Shown here: positions 39,701-50,109 of the stretch, piece after piece
Layout: every line of letters starts with the position of its first letter
How positions within the stretch are numbered: position 1 is the first letter of the stretch
Assembly: GCA_963978545.1 (NCBI GenBank)
Contig: OZ021722.1
Span: forward strand, 39,387,365-39,451,364
Length of the DNA: 64,000 nt
Reading direction: 5' to 3'
Source of the DNA: Linyphia triangularis
Lineage: Eukaryota > Arthropoda > Arachnida > Araneae > Linyphiidae
The notes under the pieces: model-generated
Databases searched by the model: none
The model's input: the letters and a program-made list of their open reading frames with translations, nothing else
What the model was told of the DNA's origin: nothing
Translations under genes and position numbers: made by a program

Positions 39701-42700
39701 TCTTCTCTAACATTTGGTCTATCTTTTCTTCTATCTCACCCAAATTTTCTTCTAAATTCTTCTTTTCCAGAATCTCTATCTTTCTCTCCAAATCATTAAA
39801 CTTGAATTCTACATTCTCGACTTTCCCTTCTAAGCTATTACATTTCTTTTCGAATTTGTCTTCGATTTGTTTCACGCTTTCTTCCATAGTTGCTAAAAGA
39901 TGATTCTTTAATTCCTCCTGTCCCGCAGAGATCGCAGAAATATTCTTTTGCATTTCCTCTTGACCCGCTTTCATTTCTTCCTGCCTAGAGAAAATCTCTT
40001 TCTTCATCTCTTCTTGCCCTTTGGATAATTTCTTTTCCATCTCTTCTTGGCTTTTCTTCATTTCTTCCTGCCCTTCGGACATTTTCTTCTCCATTTTGTC
40101 TTGGCCTTTCTTCACTTCGCCTTGGCCTTTGGACATTTTCTTCTCCATCTCTTCTTGGCCTTTGGATAATTTCTTCTCCATTTCTTGCATGAAAGCAAAA
40201 AGCTGTTGAAATTTTTCCTCTTGTTCCGCCACTGCTCTGGTAATCGGCATCAAACCCCACTTCTGACACCAGTTGTTGCGTTGTACGGGTTCGAAAGATT
40301 TGATGCCAAAGCAGATCAAAACTTGCAGAAATTTATTCCAAAATAACTCTTCACAGTTCTCTTACAGCTCCAGAACTTCTCGTTCTAGTAGACACAATAC
40401 CGGTCTTTTCACCTCAACAGAGCACAAAACAGCAGTTAAAAACTTGACAAACAACTGCTAAATCGCCGCAAAAGACAATGCAAAACAGTTCGCTTTAGAA
40501 TGCTCAGTATCTCAAGTCAGGAATACAGCTCTCACAATGAACGTTGAGAGACAACTCACTCAGTGATTCAAAATCAACTAACTAACTGACTCACTCACGG
40601 CCGGGTATATATAGGGGAGGCTGCGAATCTTCACGAACCTTCCCGAGAGAGAAATTTGGAGAACTTTCCAGATAGTAGTCGAAAAGTCCTTATAACATGT
40701 ACATGGGATACATGTACCGAAAATGTCGCCAATTTTGGCGACATTTGGCGATTTCTCGCCAAATTTGGCGACAAAAATTAGTCGCCAAAACCGTCGCCAA
40801 CTTGGCGAGATTCCCATTACCATAATGTTAAATGCCCTGCCCCTTGAAACTCGCTTCCCAGAGTTACCTCTGTAAAACCCGCTATCAAGCATTGGGAGGC
40901 TCATTGCAGGGAAACAAACCATTGCATTGTCTTATGCGAAATGTACAGAAATTTATCTATTTACAAAATTAACACTACGAAATGTTTACAAATATACAAA
41001 AATTTGTAACAATATTTTGTATATGTAAATAAATCATACATGAAAATAATTTTAGTTTATGTTGTTTTTTAGTTTTGTATGTAAATTTAATATAATTAGA
41101 TAATTTAAAATAAACTTTTTTTCCAAGATCTTTCACATTTAAATAATTTTTCTGTTAACAGAATTAAAGATCCCATTTACTTTCCACAATGTGAAAAGTT
41201 TTCCAACTTTAATTGAAATTGGCAAAGAGGAATATATTCTTCCTGCTGAATCAACTTTTCACCTTTGTGATATCAGCAATATTTCTTGCTTAACAGGTAA
41301 TGTCTTTGTTTACTGTTTATGTAATAAATAATATATATATATATATTGATAGGTTTATAAATGCTGATGGCCTCTCTTTCTATAGATGAGAGATATAACC
41401 TTATCGTGCTAGATCCACCTTGGAAAAATAAATCTGTTAGAAGAAATAAAAAGTTTGTATAGATTTTTGTTTTGGTGTAAGATTACAAATAATGTATTTT
41501 TAAATTTTTATATAAAATAATTTGAAATATTGTCGGTACATCATAAAAAGTTTCTCAAATAAATTTTATTTACTTGAAAAATCGATGTATTTCTTCTTCT
41601 GTAGGCTAAAATGACATTTTCTCTTTCAATTTAATTAATACAATTGAAAACATTGATTTTCATTTTTCCATTTATTAGTGAATATATTTTTTGTTGATGT
41701 TATTTCTTGTTCATGTTAAAGACTTTACTTTTTGATTTATGCTCATTAAAATCTAGTCTACAATTGGCTTATTAATTTTTTGAGAAGATGAAATAAGTGA
41801 ATTCAAAATACCATTGGAAACCTTCCAAAATGCTTATATTAAAAATGCAAGAGAGATTTATCTTAGTTGAATTACATAGTTTCCAAATTCTTTAATGGAT
41901 TTGTTTACAATTTTCGTCAGAGTTAATGTAATTGCTTTTTAGCTGATAAGACTGTAATTCCCCATTTTTATATTCATATCAATATATTGCATTTTTCTCC
42001 TGATGGAATTTTTTTAAAACACATAATAATCTAGAAAATTGCTTCTTGCATTAGTTGCTTAAATTGGCCTTTCAAATTTACATTTGTGGAATTTTGCTAA
42101 AAGTTTTTTAAAGCATTGACAAATTGTAATTAAGTCGAGCTCTTCAAAACTTGTTACATTATCAAAAACATTTCATTAATGATTAGATTGAGGAATCTAA
42201 TCTGTATTTATATATTCATGGCATTATTTATGCTCTGCAAATGATTTGTTTATTTTCATTGAAATGTTTTATTTACTTCATTTGGAAAGCATATTAGTGT
42301 AATAAAAAAAAAATTAAGTTTTTTCTCCTTAATAGGCACTTATGATTATTTCTGCTAATTTGATGAAATCCACAAATTTATAAAATTTAAAATATTTTAC
42401 AACTTTGTAACTTCCTTTGTTTTCTAACTACAAGGAATAACATCATTTCTAGATCATTTCTTGTTTGCCTTATCGTATATTTGGAAATGATTAAAAATAA
42501 TTGATTGGTAAACTTCTAAATTTAGCTGATTACTTAATGCACTAATTAAATTTTAAATTGTTCATGCTCTAAATAAATAGATTTCTCACATCCATTAATT
42601 CTTCTATTTGATGAAAATCATTAATCATAATTTTAATTTAAAATGTATAAAAATATAAGAGAATTTTATGTTTCAAACATTTGCTGTATAGTTTCAACAG

Positions 42701-45450
42701 TAGATTAAATTTTTCTAATATAAATTTTTGCATACCTCAAATGTCTTTACCTCCTATAAATCATAAAATTTATTTAGATTTGAAATGGGTAGATTCAAAG
42801 ATAAACTAATTGGTAAAATGTGGAACAGAAGGCTAGTATATGATGTACTAATCAAATGTTAAGGTTTCAAATCTAAAACATTTCAATGCAAAGTTACTTA
42901 AGGTATCTGCACATAATATGTTTTTATTCGTCAACTTTTATCTTGTTGTAAAATTAAATTATATACTAAACTCAAATGCATTCCCCCCCCCCCCCCCTGT
43001 AAAATTATCTATAAACTGTAAGTGGGTATAATTATCAATATATTTTAAATGCATAAATCACTAAGCTGTTATTAAGTAATAGATTTTTATTCTCACTGTT
43101 TTCAATTTAAGTATAGAATTCTTTCCTTATGACGAATTACAAATATAAATAATTGTTATCAAATTGTTTTCTATTTAGCCTTATATAAAACTATTACCTA
43201 TGAGTAAGACTTCAGCAGTAAAGTATATGCTTCATATTATTGTGTGCTTTAGATACGAGATTTAATTTATAATTGTACTGAATGAATTTAAATGTATTCA
43301 ATTTATGTCATTGTTTGTGAATACAGTCCATCATTATAGGTATGCTACTTTAAGTTGTGAATCGTTAATAGATATTCCTATTGAAGAACTTTGTTTCCCA
43401 GGATGTCTTATTGTTTTTTGGGTGACAAACAATAAAAAACAAATGGACTTTATAAAAAAAGAGTTATTTACGAAATGGAAAGTTTCTGAATTTGTCACTT
43501 GGCACTGGTTGAAAGTAAGTTATTAATTTTTATAATTATATTTGACTTTAAAAGTTAGTCTATTGGACTTTCATAACTATCAATCAGCCTAATGCCTATA
43601 ACTTAAAATATTATTTTGTAGAATACTACTGATAGATATCATTTTTAAAGACTATTATTACTTAACCAAAATGCAATTCTTGTTCTGGAATGTTTATACA
43701 TAATTTTATTCAATAGTACAAAACAAAAAATTTATTTAAACAAATATATTTAATGCTTCGAATGCAGTACATTTCAAAATAACTATTTGAACATTCTTAT
43801 TTACAGGTTACTCAAAAGGGACATTTTATACATCCAATTGATTGGCATCATAAAAAGCCTTATGAAAATTTAATATTGGTTCGTATTCCTTTTGATCCTG
43901 ATATCTCAAGTAATTCAAATGTCTTGGAACCAGAACCTCATAAACTTATTATTAGTGTACCCAGCAGTATACATTCACACAAGCCACCATTAGTAGGTAA
44001 GTAGATTTAGGGTTCCTATTAATTTATTTGCCCTTCAATTATTATTAAGATTGAACTGAAACACTTTGTATGTGTTCATATTATGCGATTTAAAATTGAA
44101 ACTTTACAACTTGTTTAGTTTTGAAATACAATGAAATTTGCTGTAGACTTTTCTTCAAAAAGAGAATTGTTCTATATTTCCTTGTTCTAAGTAATTTACC
44201 ATAAATCAATTATTTACTATGAATTTATAATTATATACAAGTTATGCTTTTGACTTTTTAATATTAAAAAGAGAGAAAGTCCGTTTTGCTAAAATATATT
44301 TTAATTTTATTTTAGAAATATTGAAACCTTACATTTCCGATCAACCCAAATGCTTAGAGTTGTTTGCACGATATTTATTACCAGGATGGACAAGTTTAGG
44401 AAATGAGGTATTGATCATTGTAAACTATTTTATTTTTATTAAAAACTAATGTTTTTTTTTTTTTTAATTTTATCATATTTTTTTAAGTAGACTATAATTA
44501 CGAATAAAAATTGATGAGCTCATTTCAAAATAACTATGCATTTTAGTTTCAGAGTGTTATTGAAATTTCAAATATATTGTGCTAAAAACTTATTAAGTCA
44601 GTATCTCTGATTCAAAAGCATTTCATTGTGTCATCCTTACACTTTCTTTATACTACTTATTTACATGTTCATAGAAGTCATTCTGCAAATTGAATTTTTG
44701 TGATTTCAAATTGAAAAATTAGTTTTAAGTAAAATAAATTTTTAATTTGATAGATAAATTGTATTTGTTTTATTTTAATTATGTCTCCCATCTGCATTGA
44801 CATTCAAATGGAATAACTACTTAAGTCATATATATTCAATTTTTAATATAATTTTGCACTTGGCGCTATAAGGCTGAATGTATACTCAATGTTAGCACAA
44901 GAGCAATAATATTATAATATATTATGGCTCTGAAAGGAGGCTATAATCATTTCCTCCCCAAGCCTTCCTGATAGAACAATTACACTTCCTTACACCATTT
45001 TTTTAAACTCATTCCACCCTTTTCCTTTCATCCTTATTATTTCTTCGGTTAATTTTCATTCGTAAAATTATCTTACTGAATCATTGATCACTGAATTGTG
45101 CTAGAAACCTAAGTGACTAGTTTACGATTTGGCTAAGGCTTGCTTGCTGGAAATTATACATTTTGTTTTAGTTTATTGTTTATTTTGTAATATTGTATTC
45201 CATGTAATTAAACAAAATTTCAAATATGCGGAGATTTAAAGTATCGTAAACGAAATAATAACAACTAAACATTTATATATCTGAATATTTTTACTTTTAA
45301 TTTAAGAATTTAGCTGAAATATTTAACTTTTTCTGAATTCTATTTCTTTTTATTTTAAATTATACATATTTTTTATTATTATCATTGTGGTCTCTTTTTT
45401 TCTAGGTTTTAAAATTGCAAAATACCAAATTGTTTGAAAAACAGAGTTGA
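25676..45450 (+). CDS. METTL4: METTL4: MT-A70 family N6-adenine methyltransferase
   Basis: Exons: 25676-25882, 27629-27694 (less certain), 31478-31625, 41162-41296, 41386-41452, 43340-43514, 43807-43996, 44316-44407 and 45406-45450. All boundaries are GT-AG, phases fit, and the total is 374 codons plus stop. The fifth exon encodes NLIVLDPPWKNKSVRR; DPPW is the catalytic motif of MT-A70 methyltransferases, and DPPW(K/Q)NKSV is specific to METTL4. Later exons give GCLIVFWVTN, HWLK, HKKPYENLILVR, SVPSSIHSHKPPL and LELFARYLLPGWTSLGNEVLK, all in METTL4 order. It lacks about ten residues at the C-terminus relative to vertebrates. Known METTL4 proteins methylate adenine N6 at m6Am of U2 snRNA and have been linked to DNA 6mA; they act mainly in the nucleus. 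Intron 3 (9.5 kb) contains a full antisense Ty3/Gypsy element. Confidence 0.92.
27629..27694 (+). CDS. METTL4: Probable small exon 2 of METTL4
   Basis: TTTTCTATTTAAG precedes 66 bases that are open and in phase with exons 1 and 3 (both junctions fall between codons), followed by GTGAGA. It encodes RRDKKRKKNDVL and ends SPYFNSS. Vertebrate METTL4 has a KKRKR-containing basic stretch ending in a short FN-containing segment at the same place. It is short, so the call is moderate. Exon 1 could also join exon 3 directly in frame. Confidence 0.5.
28209..29451 (-). mobile_element. DNA transposon with 8-bp duplication, decayed
   Basis: Inverted ends TAGGGTGTT/AACACCCTA are flanked by a perfect 8-bp duplication CTGTGCAA (28201-28208 and 29452-29459). 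Removing the element restores the host repeat phrase TTCATTGCTGTGCAAGCATAAGC. The minus strand retains pieces of a transposon protein. An 8-bp duplication suggests hAT, although TAGGG ends are less typical. Confidence 0.82.
28461..29308 (-). pseudogene. Remnant of a transposon-encoded protein
   Basis: Three minus-strand frames follow in order. 29308-29072 contains EDYKELLQFSFLYLGG. The middle, about 29065-28880, contains HQARWMVKVIYALKIVL and GMKRVAHFVSLIYAP. 28865-28461 contains SHLWYLPKTSVGLAFLDEYV. Together these follow the order of an uncharacterised protein I recall as recurrent in spider transposons. Frame changes and stops separate the pieces, so no product is expected. No catalytic triad was identified. 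Confidence 0.55.
29952..30944. mobile_element. hAT-type element, non-autonomous
   Basis: Ends CGAGGTGGCTACAGAA and TTCTGTAGCCACTC are inverted repeats. Next to them is a perfect 8-bp duplication TGATAGAT (29944-29951 and 30945-30952). Subterminal AATCAGGGAA motifs occur on both sides. No transposase frame. It inserted at the very 3' end of the copy 2 dispersed repeat, inside a METTL4 intron. Confidence 0.82.
31715..32243 (+). mobile_element. MITE-like element with CAATTCC(C/T)GCATTT ends, copy 1
   Basis: It aligns end to end, inverted, with 55054-55574. Shared landmarks include TTCTAAATGTTTC, AATTTGC, TTGGCGAGAAAACGA, TGGCAATGGTCT, TTTTGGCTCG and AAATAACTAATTTTTTTAAAGAAC. Termini CAATTCCTGCATTT and AAATGCGGGAATCA form an inverted pair. 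No target duplication is evident. Non-coding. In METTL4 intron 3. Confidence 0.65.
32569..32772 (+). pseudogene. Coding-like remnant, possible 5'-truncated retrocopy
   Basis: An open frame of 67 codons runs to a TAA at 32770-32772. It has a convincingly protein-like sequence: YSLGYDEIQNSRLDGRYFPS, then IAKLLILMDYHLQDVHKTEAL, ending LKFFKK. Just after the stop are AATAAA and an A-rich run near 32808-32816, as expected of a processed retrocopy. An in-frame TGA lies at 32566-32568, right where similarity would have to start. It sits in the METTL4 intron on the sense strand but has no phase-compatible acceptor to that gene. I do not recognise the protein. Confidence 0.4.
32991..33660. mobile_element. 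hAT-type element, non-autonomous
   Basis: Inverted ends CAGCGTCAGCCACTA and TAGTGGCAAACGCTG. Flanked by CTCTAGGT (32983-32990) and CTCTAGAT (33661-33668), an 8-bp duplication with one difference. The left end has GGCCCGC-type repeats (GGCCCGCTGG, GGCCCGCGAC, GGCCCGCCTG), which are typical hAT subterminal motifs. No transposase frame. Confidence 0.78.
34299..35053 (-). repeat. 3' LTR of the Ty3/Gypsy element
   Basis: 755 bp. It contains a cluster of TTGGCGA/TCGCCAA motifs in both orientations (34755-34855), and a GGGTATATATAGGG sequence at 34624-34637. The 17-19 bp longer motif cluster is the main difference from the 5' LTR. Confidence 0.95.
35054..35072 (-). promoter_or_regulatory. Polypurine tract of the Ty3/Gypsy element
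   Basis: On the minus strand ATTGGGAGGGGGGCAA directly precedes the 3' LTR start (TGTTACG). It primes second-strand synthesis. Confidence 0.8.
35305..39051 (-). pseudogene. pol: Ty3/Gypsy pol: protease, RT, RNase H, integrase, one stop
   Basis: One frame runs from 39051 (after a TAA) to 35305, broken only by a TGA at 36417-36415. In order it shows the protease active site IIDTGANVTII; the reverse transcriptase with LDLKSGYWQVEI, MPFGLCNAPATFE and YLDDIIIVG; RNase H with LDTDVSNESVGAVL and LRTDHASL; then, after the stop, integrase with the zinc-binding GGHFG...CQSCDAC region, the acidic triad in AFDILGPLP, HSDQGRNFTS and VERFNRT, and a C-terminal DGPYSVL (GPY-type) module. The frame overlaps gag by 76 bases in the -1 frame, so expression would use -1 frameshifting. 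The stop falls between RNase H and integrase. Confidence 0.92.
38976..40250 (-). CDS. gag: Ty3/Gypsy Gag with coiled-coil N-terminus
   Basis: 424 codons from ATG at 40250, the first in-frame ATG inside the element and outside the LTR (the frame is open further up into the LTR). The N-terminal half is a long charged repeat of KGQEEMEKK and related 7- to 14-residue phrases, a strong coiled coil. The centre matches the retrotransposon gag/capsid region (WQVYKTQF, LSLQYFVDGI). The C-terminus has a CCHC knuckle start CWNCGGEGH, whose final Cys would come from continuing into pol by the -1 frame change. Gag forms the particle and packages RNA. No lesion seen. Confidence 0.88.
   Translation of the reverse strand: MPITRAVAEQEEKFQQLFAFMQEMEKKLSKGQEEMEKKMSKGQGEVKKGQDKMEKKMSEGQEEMKKSQEEMEKKLSKGQEEMKKEIFSRQEEMKAGQEEMQKNISAISAGQEELKNHLLATMEESVKQIEDKFEKKCNSLEGKVENVEFKFNDLERKIEILEKKNLEENLGEIEEKIDQMLEKRLSSRTISEDLKCVPITTRPSIKLSTYDGKSSWQVYKTQFTIVAKANGWDSVTKACQLAASLRAEAADILQTLSEEQRLDFNALSSALELRFGEKCVKDYSRLQLKSRQQKPTETLQELAMDVERLSHLAFSDCPAETREILSLQYFVDGIRDVEIQKALRMADVKDLKSALVYAMKYEAAQQATRRERHPIRTATIQEPEHLIAARLDELQRQVSNLRRNTPEKKQSLKCWNCGGEGHIR
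40255..40271 (-). promoter_or_regulatory. Primer-binding site, tRNA-Leu type
   Basis: Two bases inside the 5' LTR the minus strand reads TGGTGTCAGAAGTGGGG, complementary to the 3' end of eukaryotic tRNA-Leu (…CCCACTTCTGACACCA). Confidence 0.75.
40274..41011 (-). repeat. 5' LTR of the Ty3/Gypsy element
   Basis: 738 bp and about 98 percent identical by eye to the other LTR. Carries the same GGGTATATATAGGG sequence and TTGGCGA cluster. Confidence 0.95.
41453..43339 (+). other. METTL4 intron between the DPPW exon and the next exon
   Basis: AT-rich with a C-run at 42985-42998. I saw no mobile element with defined ends. Confidence 0.7.
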
Positions 45451-48400
45451 GTCTTCAAAATATTACAATTAATCTAAATTTGATATCTCATTTAATTTCA
45501 GTATTTTTTTTTATTATTATTTTATATTTTTTTTATGAAATTAGTAATTTTAAACTCACTAACTAATAAAATATTTAAACTAAAATTAATTTCATTTGAA
45601 TTATTTTTAATAGTTTTGGTATTCTATATCAAAGGAATTTTTCTCTTATTATTGAAGATGAACAAGATAGTATGGTGGTTTAATTTAGTTTGTTTTTACT
45701 AATTTTACATATATTCAATGAAACATATATTTGGTGACATTTGTATCTAGTGTTTAATTTGAATAGTTATAATTAAGGAAAGAAACTTAGATTTTTTTTT
45801 TTTTTAATTACTTAACTGAAATTATTAGTTTGAAGTAAGTGTTTCTTTTCCACCTTTGCTTGTCTACTAATATATAGAGCTCTACATAATAAAACATTAT
45901 GTCTGTTTTTATTTAAATCATGACATATTCTTGTTATTGTTGGAAGTACATTCGTAAGCTTTAGTCATCTTATGTTTTAAAGAAATTATCATGTTCAGTT
46001 AGCACATACTTTTGTAGATATAAAGTTTAACTAATTAATTTATTTTATAATTTTTACAATACTATCAAGAATTACTTTATGGTGTTTTTTTCTATTTTCA
46101 AAACTGTGCTTGAATGTTCTTAAAATATAATTTAGAATCAATAACTTTTTCTATAATAAAAAAAAAAAAAAGAAAAAAAAAAATTTCCCATTACGAATGA
46201 GAATGCCTAATAACATTTATTTTCTATTTATAATTGATTTCAATGCATTCAAATAAAATAGTTTATGCCTACTTATAAAAGTTTTCTTCTGAATGCAAAA
46301 TCTCATATGAATGAAGTGTGTTTAAATATTGACTGTTTTGTGCATTTCTAGAAAGAAAATTTTATACTTTTTATCAGAAGATGATATCTAATTGGATTGA
46401 TCAATAAAATGTAAACGTTAATACATTTTTTGAATAAAATTTTAGACATGGCTTCTTTATAAAAAAAAAATGTATGAATACTAATTTTTCTTTCTTACGT
46501 TAATAATTATTTTTCTAAATATCTGTTTAATTGTTTGCAAACATCAAAGATAGCTTTATTTTGAATCCATGTGATTTTTTTAATAGTATTTCATTTGCAC
46601 AATTGTTCTATAAACATATGAAATAATAAATATATTTTCAATGTTTTACAAGAAAAATGAAGAGAGAGATGCATATAATAGTGTTAGGAATTGATATCGT
46701 TTGGAATTACTATAAAAAGGGGCGAGTAGGAACAGTTTTCGGCTTCAAGTGTAAAAAACCAGAATTACATAATATTTCAAAGCGAACAATATTATTTAAA
46801 AATCTGTGTATTAACTTGTTTTGATACCAAAACAACACTAGGTTAAAAATGAACTATAAGTTATGAATAAAAAAACATATGGTGTTTCTAATCATTGCTC
46901 TTAGGGAGAATGTGATGATTGAATTGCAACAAAGATTTATAAAAATTAAATTGTAATTATGTAACATGACTTTTTATTAAAATGTGAAAGTATTTTTTAA
47001 CCTAATACAAAACAAATAAATGTTAACTTTTTCCAATTTTATGGTTTAGATTGCATTTTAGAGGTATAGCAACAACAAAATGTGAAATAAAAACAATAGT
47101 GCTTCCATTTTATGAGTGGAAACATTCAGTTGTTAGTGTACCTATTCATCACACATTTCTAAACTATAATGTTCTAGTGAAGAACTTTTTTAAACATTTT
47201 AAGAAGTTTGAATCAGACAGTCATATTTTACAGTAATAGAGTAATCAGTTTAATGCTTGCAATCAAAGTTTTTACAATATTCAAATACGTACAATTTTAA
47301 AATTAACTTTCAGTTTTAAAATATACCTTTTTCTTAATAGTTTAATCGTCAATATAATAAATTCAAGAAATGGCTTTTACCTTTCTAGCTCACTCACAGG
47401 TGCTTTATAAGTTATTTAGAAATCTTGTTCCTATTTGCCCCACCTGTTTATATTCTTATTAATAACAGTCAACATTATTAAAGCTCTATAGTAAATAAAG
47501 TTTGTAATTTTGTTCAACTATCATGCAAGGTATGACTTTCACCATATACCATTATTTTTAATACACTTTTTCTTTATTCATGCGATATATTTATTTTAAA
47601 TTATGATAGTGAGGCTAAGATAGAACTATTCTGAAAAAAAGTTTTTATCACACTGATACATATCTAAAACACACACCAGTTTTTACTAGTAAACAAAGAA
47701 AAAAAATTACATACAAAATATATTAATCTTTGTCAAACCACTGCATGAACAAAATGCTGAGTATATAAAATTGCAAGATAAACTGTGAAATATCTGAGAA
47801 AACAATAGTTTGTCTGTTTGTATTATAGCACTGGACATTAAAATTTTCAGAGTCGTGAATAGTCAATAATTGCCAATTACAAAACGTTTTGCTAAACTTG
47901 TAAATGTAAAAAAAATTACACTATATAGTTTATGAGACCAAACTTATATTTGTATGTCATATATAGTAAGAAAATCAAAAAAAATTCGATGAAGGTGGCT
48001 ATAAGATCTGACTCCATTTATACAACAACCTTAATAAATTTACTTTAGAATTCCTTTTGCTGTTATATAGTTTTTGGAATTGCTTCCATCAGATCTAGCA
48101 CCATTTATACAAAAACCTTAATCAATATTAAAACTACTAAGTTTTTGAAAATTTATTTTGTGCTCTCTTTTACTTGAAAATAGTGGGGAAATTTAAACAG
48201 TTATATATATTCTTTTGATTCCCTATCTAGTAGAAATTGATTAATCAACATCAAATCGACATCAATGATCAACAATGACCATATTTGGTTATATACCATA
48301 TTTGGCTATATTACCCAATATAGATAAAATATATATATATTTTTTATCATAAAAAAATTCAAAAATATTTATAGGTTATTGATGAATAGTTTCAACTTGT

Positions 48401-48964
48401 CATAATATTGTCTGCAATACTTAGTATTATAATAAAAAAATTTATAAAATATAACAATTATTGCATCGTGACACAAACTTTTTTAAGGTGTATTTAAAGT
48501 TCTTATTACTAATAATATTTTATTAATATAAATACAAATTTCTTTTAGTTTGGTATTTCTTTTCCCCCCTTTTTTTATGTATTCGTGAAGAGTCAAATAT
48601 TAATATACAAACTTTTAAGATACAGAAAATACAAAAACTTCTTTTTCACATAAAAGTTTTTCAGAGAAAACTCCTCCAAATTATATGCTAGACAGGACTG
48701 TACTGTAGTGTTGGGGAACAACTTTCTTACCATTACAACCGCCTATTATTTCTAATGATAAAGAATCTAAACGTTTGTTTCACAAATGTAAGTATTGTGA
48801 AACGTTTTGCTTATATAGCTAAGCAAATATTTTTTTTTTCTTTCTTGTCTAATATTTTAGTGTATCATCTATAGCTAGGTATGTGTTCGCCTGTCAAACA
48901 TACCTAATATGTCTATACAGTTTATTTCGGTGCCCTCTACATGTAAAAGTTTATTAGTCAAACA
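45451..48964. other. Intergenic region between METTL4 and the sulfotransferase
   Basis: AT-rich. A short plus frame near 47051-47236 follows a weak acceptor (ATGGTTTAG) but shows no family features and is treated as chance. An A-rich run lies at 46161-46183. Nothing else was supported. Confidence 0.45.
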
Positions 48965-48965
48965 C

Positions 48966-48976
48966 TTTATTTATTC
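48966..48976 (-). terminator. Candidate polyadenylation signal of the sulfotransferase gene
   Basis: The minus strand reads GAATAAATAAA about 70 bases past the stop codon, which contains a canonical AATAAA. Confidence 0.5.
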
Positions 48977-49045
48977 AATTAAAGAAGCTCTTGCACTCTA
49001 TAAATTTAATTCCTTCCTAAATGAAAAAAATAAATAAATATATTC

Positions 49046-50056
49046 TTATCTATTTACAAAATATGCATCATGTCCATTCGATTCTACGTCAATCTCCTCC
49101 TCTTTCCACAAGTCCATAACGTCCGAATTTTTCGTCTTCTCACTAATCTTCCTCTGCAATTTCTGTTCTTGGTGAGGCTTCAACCTCGTCTCCCACTCCA
49201 TCAAACTACTCCTCCTCATCAGATCTCGGATATTGAGAACGGGCATCTTCTGACCATAGTGTGAATCTACCGCGCTCTCCGCCCACGAAATCAACCCAGA
49301 TGGCAACTTCGTATCAGATATCGCTTGAGGCGTGATCTGCAGCGCTTCTTTCCACAGCGCAAAGGTATCCTGTCTCATGAAATCGAAGCTGCTGTAATGA
49401 AGCACATTCTCCAGGACTTTGGAATTCCCCCTCAAGAGACTGCCGTATTTCTTGCCTAGAAAGTCCGCGATCTGGAGCACTGCCCCCTTCGTGTCGTCTT
49501 TCAATTGCTCGTAAGTGATGAAGAATACGTTATCGTCGTCTTTGTGCTCGTACCAGGACAGCAGGTGGTCAAAGTAGTCGTTGTAGTCGGTCGCGCCTTG
49601 AAGAAACACCTTGAAAAAGTCATCGAAGGAACCCTTGGTGAAACCATAAGCCGGGAACATCTTGGTGTGGTGGTACATGGAGATGCAGCAGTCCTTTGGA
49701 TTTCTGGCCACGTATATGTACTTTGCGTGCTTCGCGTAAGGTATCATGTCAAATGGTAAGTGGGAACGAATTGGAGAAGGCCTCGGCATCTTCTCGATCA
49801 CTTCTGCTCCCAGCATTTCTAGGTATGGGGTGCACGCGAAGTACTCTTCTGTGCTTTCTGGTAACTGTCCTTCGTGCAAGATGAGTAGAGCTATCTGCAT
49901 CATCCATGTCGTGCCGCATTTTGGGTAGGTTACTACGAATACGTCGTATGGACGAGGCTGGTATGACAAGGCTGAATGGATGGTTCCCGGCTCGAAACCT
50001 TCTGCGAAGCGAAGTCCTTCGACTGTTATGTAGCGTGGAATGCTTGTTGACGACAT
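49046..50056 (-). CDS. Cytosolic sulfotransferase (SULT family)
   Basis: 336 residues in one exon, stop at 49048-49046. YPKCGTTW (44-51) is the 5'-phosphosulfate loop that binds PAPS. SHLP with His99 supplies the catalytic base position. RNPKDCCISMYHH places Arg118 and Ser126 to bind the 3'-phosphate. FFITYEQLKDD and the FDFMR helix are also typical. The usual C-terminal RKGxxGDW loop reads RRSSLMEW (281-288): Lys is Arg, both Gly are lost and Asp is Glu, so cofactor binding may be weakened. It would transfer sulfate from PAPS to hydroxyls of small molecules in the cytosol; the substrate is unknown. On the minus strand an acceptor (TATATTTCAG) ending at 50110 suggests a non-coding 5' exon further upstream. 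The GC content of the exon is well above its surroundings. Confidence 0.92.
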   Translation of the reverse strand: MSSTSIPRYITVEGLRFAEGFEPGTIHSALSYQPRPYDVFVVTYPKCGTTWMMQIALLILHEGQLPESTEEYFACTPYLEMLGAEVIEKMPRPSPIRSHLPFDMIPYAKHAKYIYVARNPKDCCISMYHHTKMFPAYGFTKGSFDDFFKVFLQGATDYNDYFDHLLSWYEHKDDDNVFFITYEQLKDDTKGAVLQIADFLGKKYGSLLRGNSKVLENVLHYSSFDFMRQDTFALWKEALQITPQAISDTKLPSGLISWAESAVDSHYGQKMPVLNIRDLMRRSSLMEWETRLKPHQEQKLQRKISEKTKNSDVMDLWKEEEIDVESNGHDAYFVNR

Positions 50057-50109
50057 TTTATTACTGGCTTTCTCACCGTTATTGGTTCAATCACTGCAAA
50101 ATTCGATAT

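Larger units (their letters stand above)
34299..41011 (-). mobile_element. Ty3/Gypsy LTR retrotransposon, nearly intact
   Basis: A complete 6.7-kb element in antisense orientation to METTL4. LTRs at 34299-35053 and 40274-41011 begin TGTTGCG and end GTAACA on the plus strand, and are flanked by the 4-bp duplication ATAT (34295-34298, 41012-41015). The minus strand reads 5' LTR, tRNA-Leu-type primer site, gag, pol (protease, reverse transcriptase, RNase H, integrase), polypurine tract and 3' LTR. No envelope frame. By eye the LTRs differ at about fourteen sites plus three small indels, so the insertion is fairly recent. One in-frame TGA in pol is the only lesion I see in the coding region. Confidence 0.95.

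Noticed and set aside
47051..47236. A 61-residue frame after a possible acceptor as a real exon
   Set aside because: There is no recognisable motif, no stronger composition than background and no linked gene on that strand.
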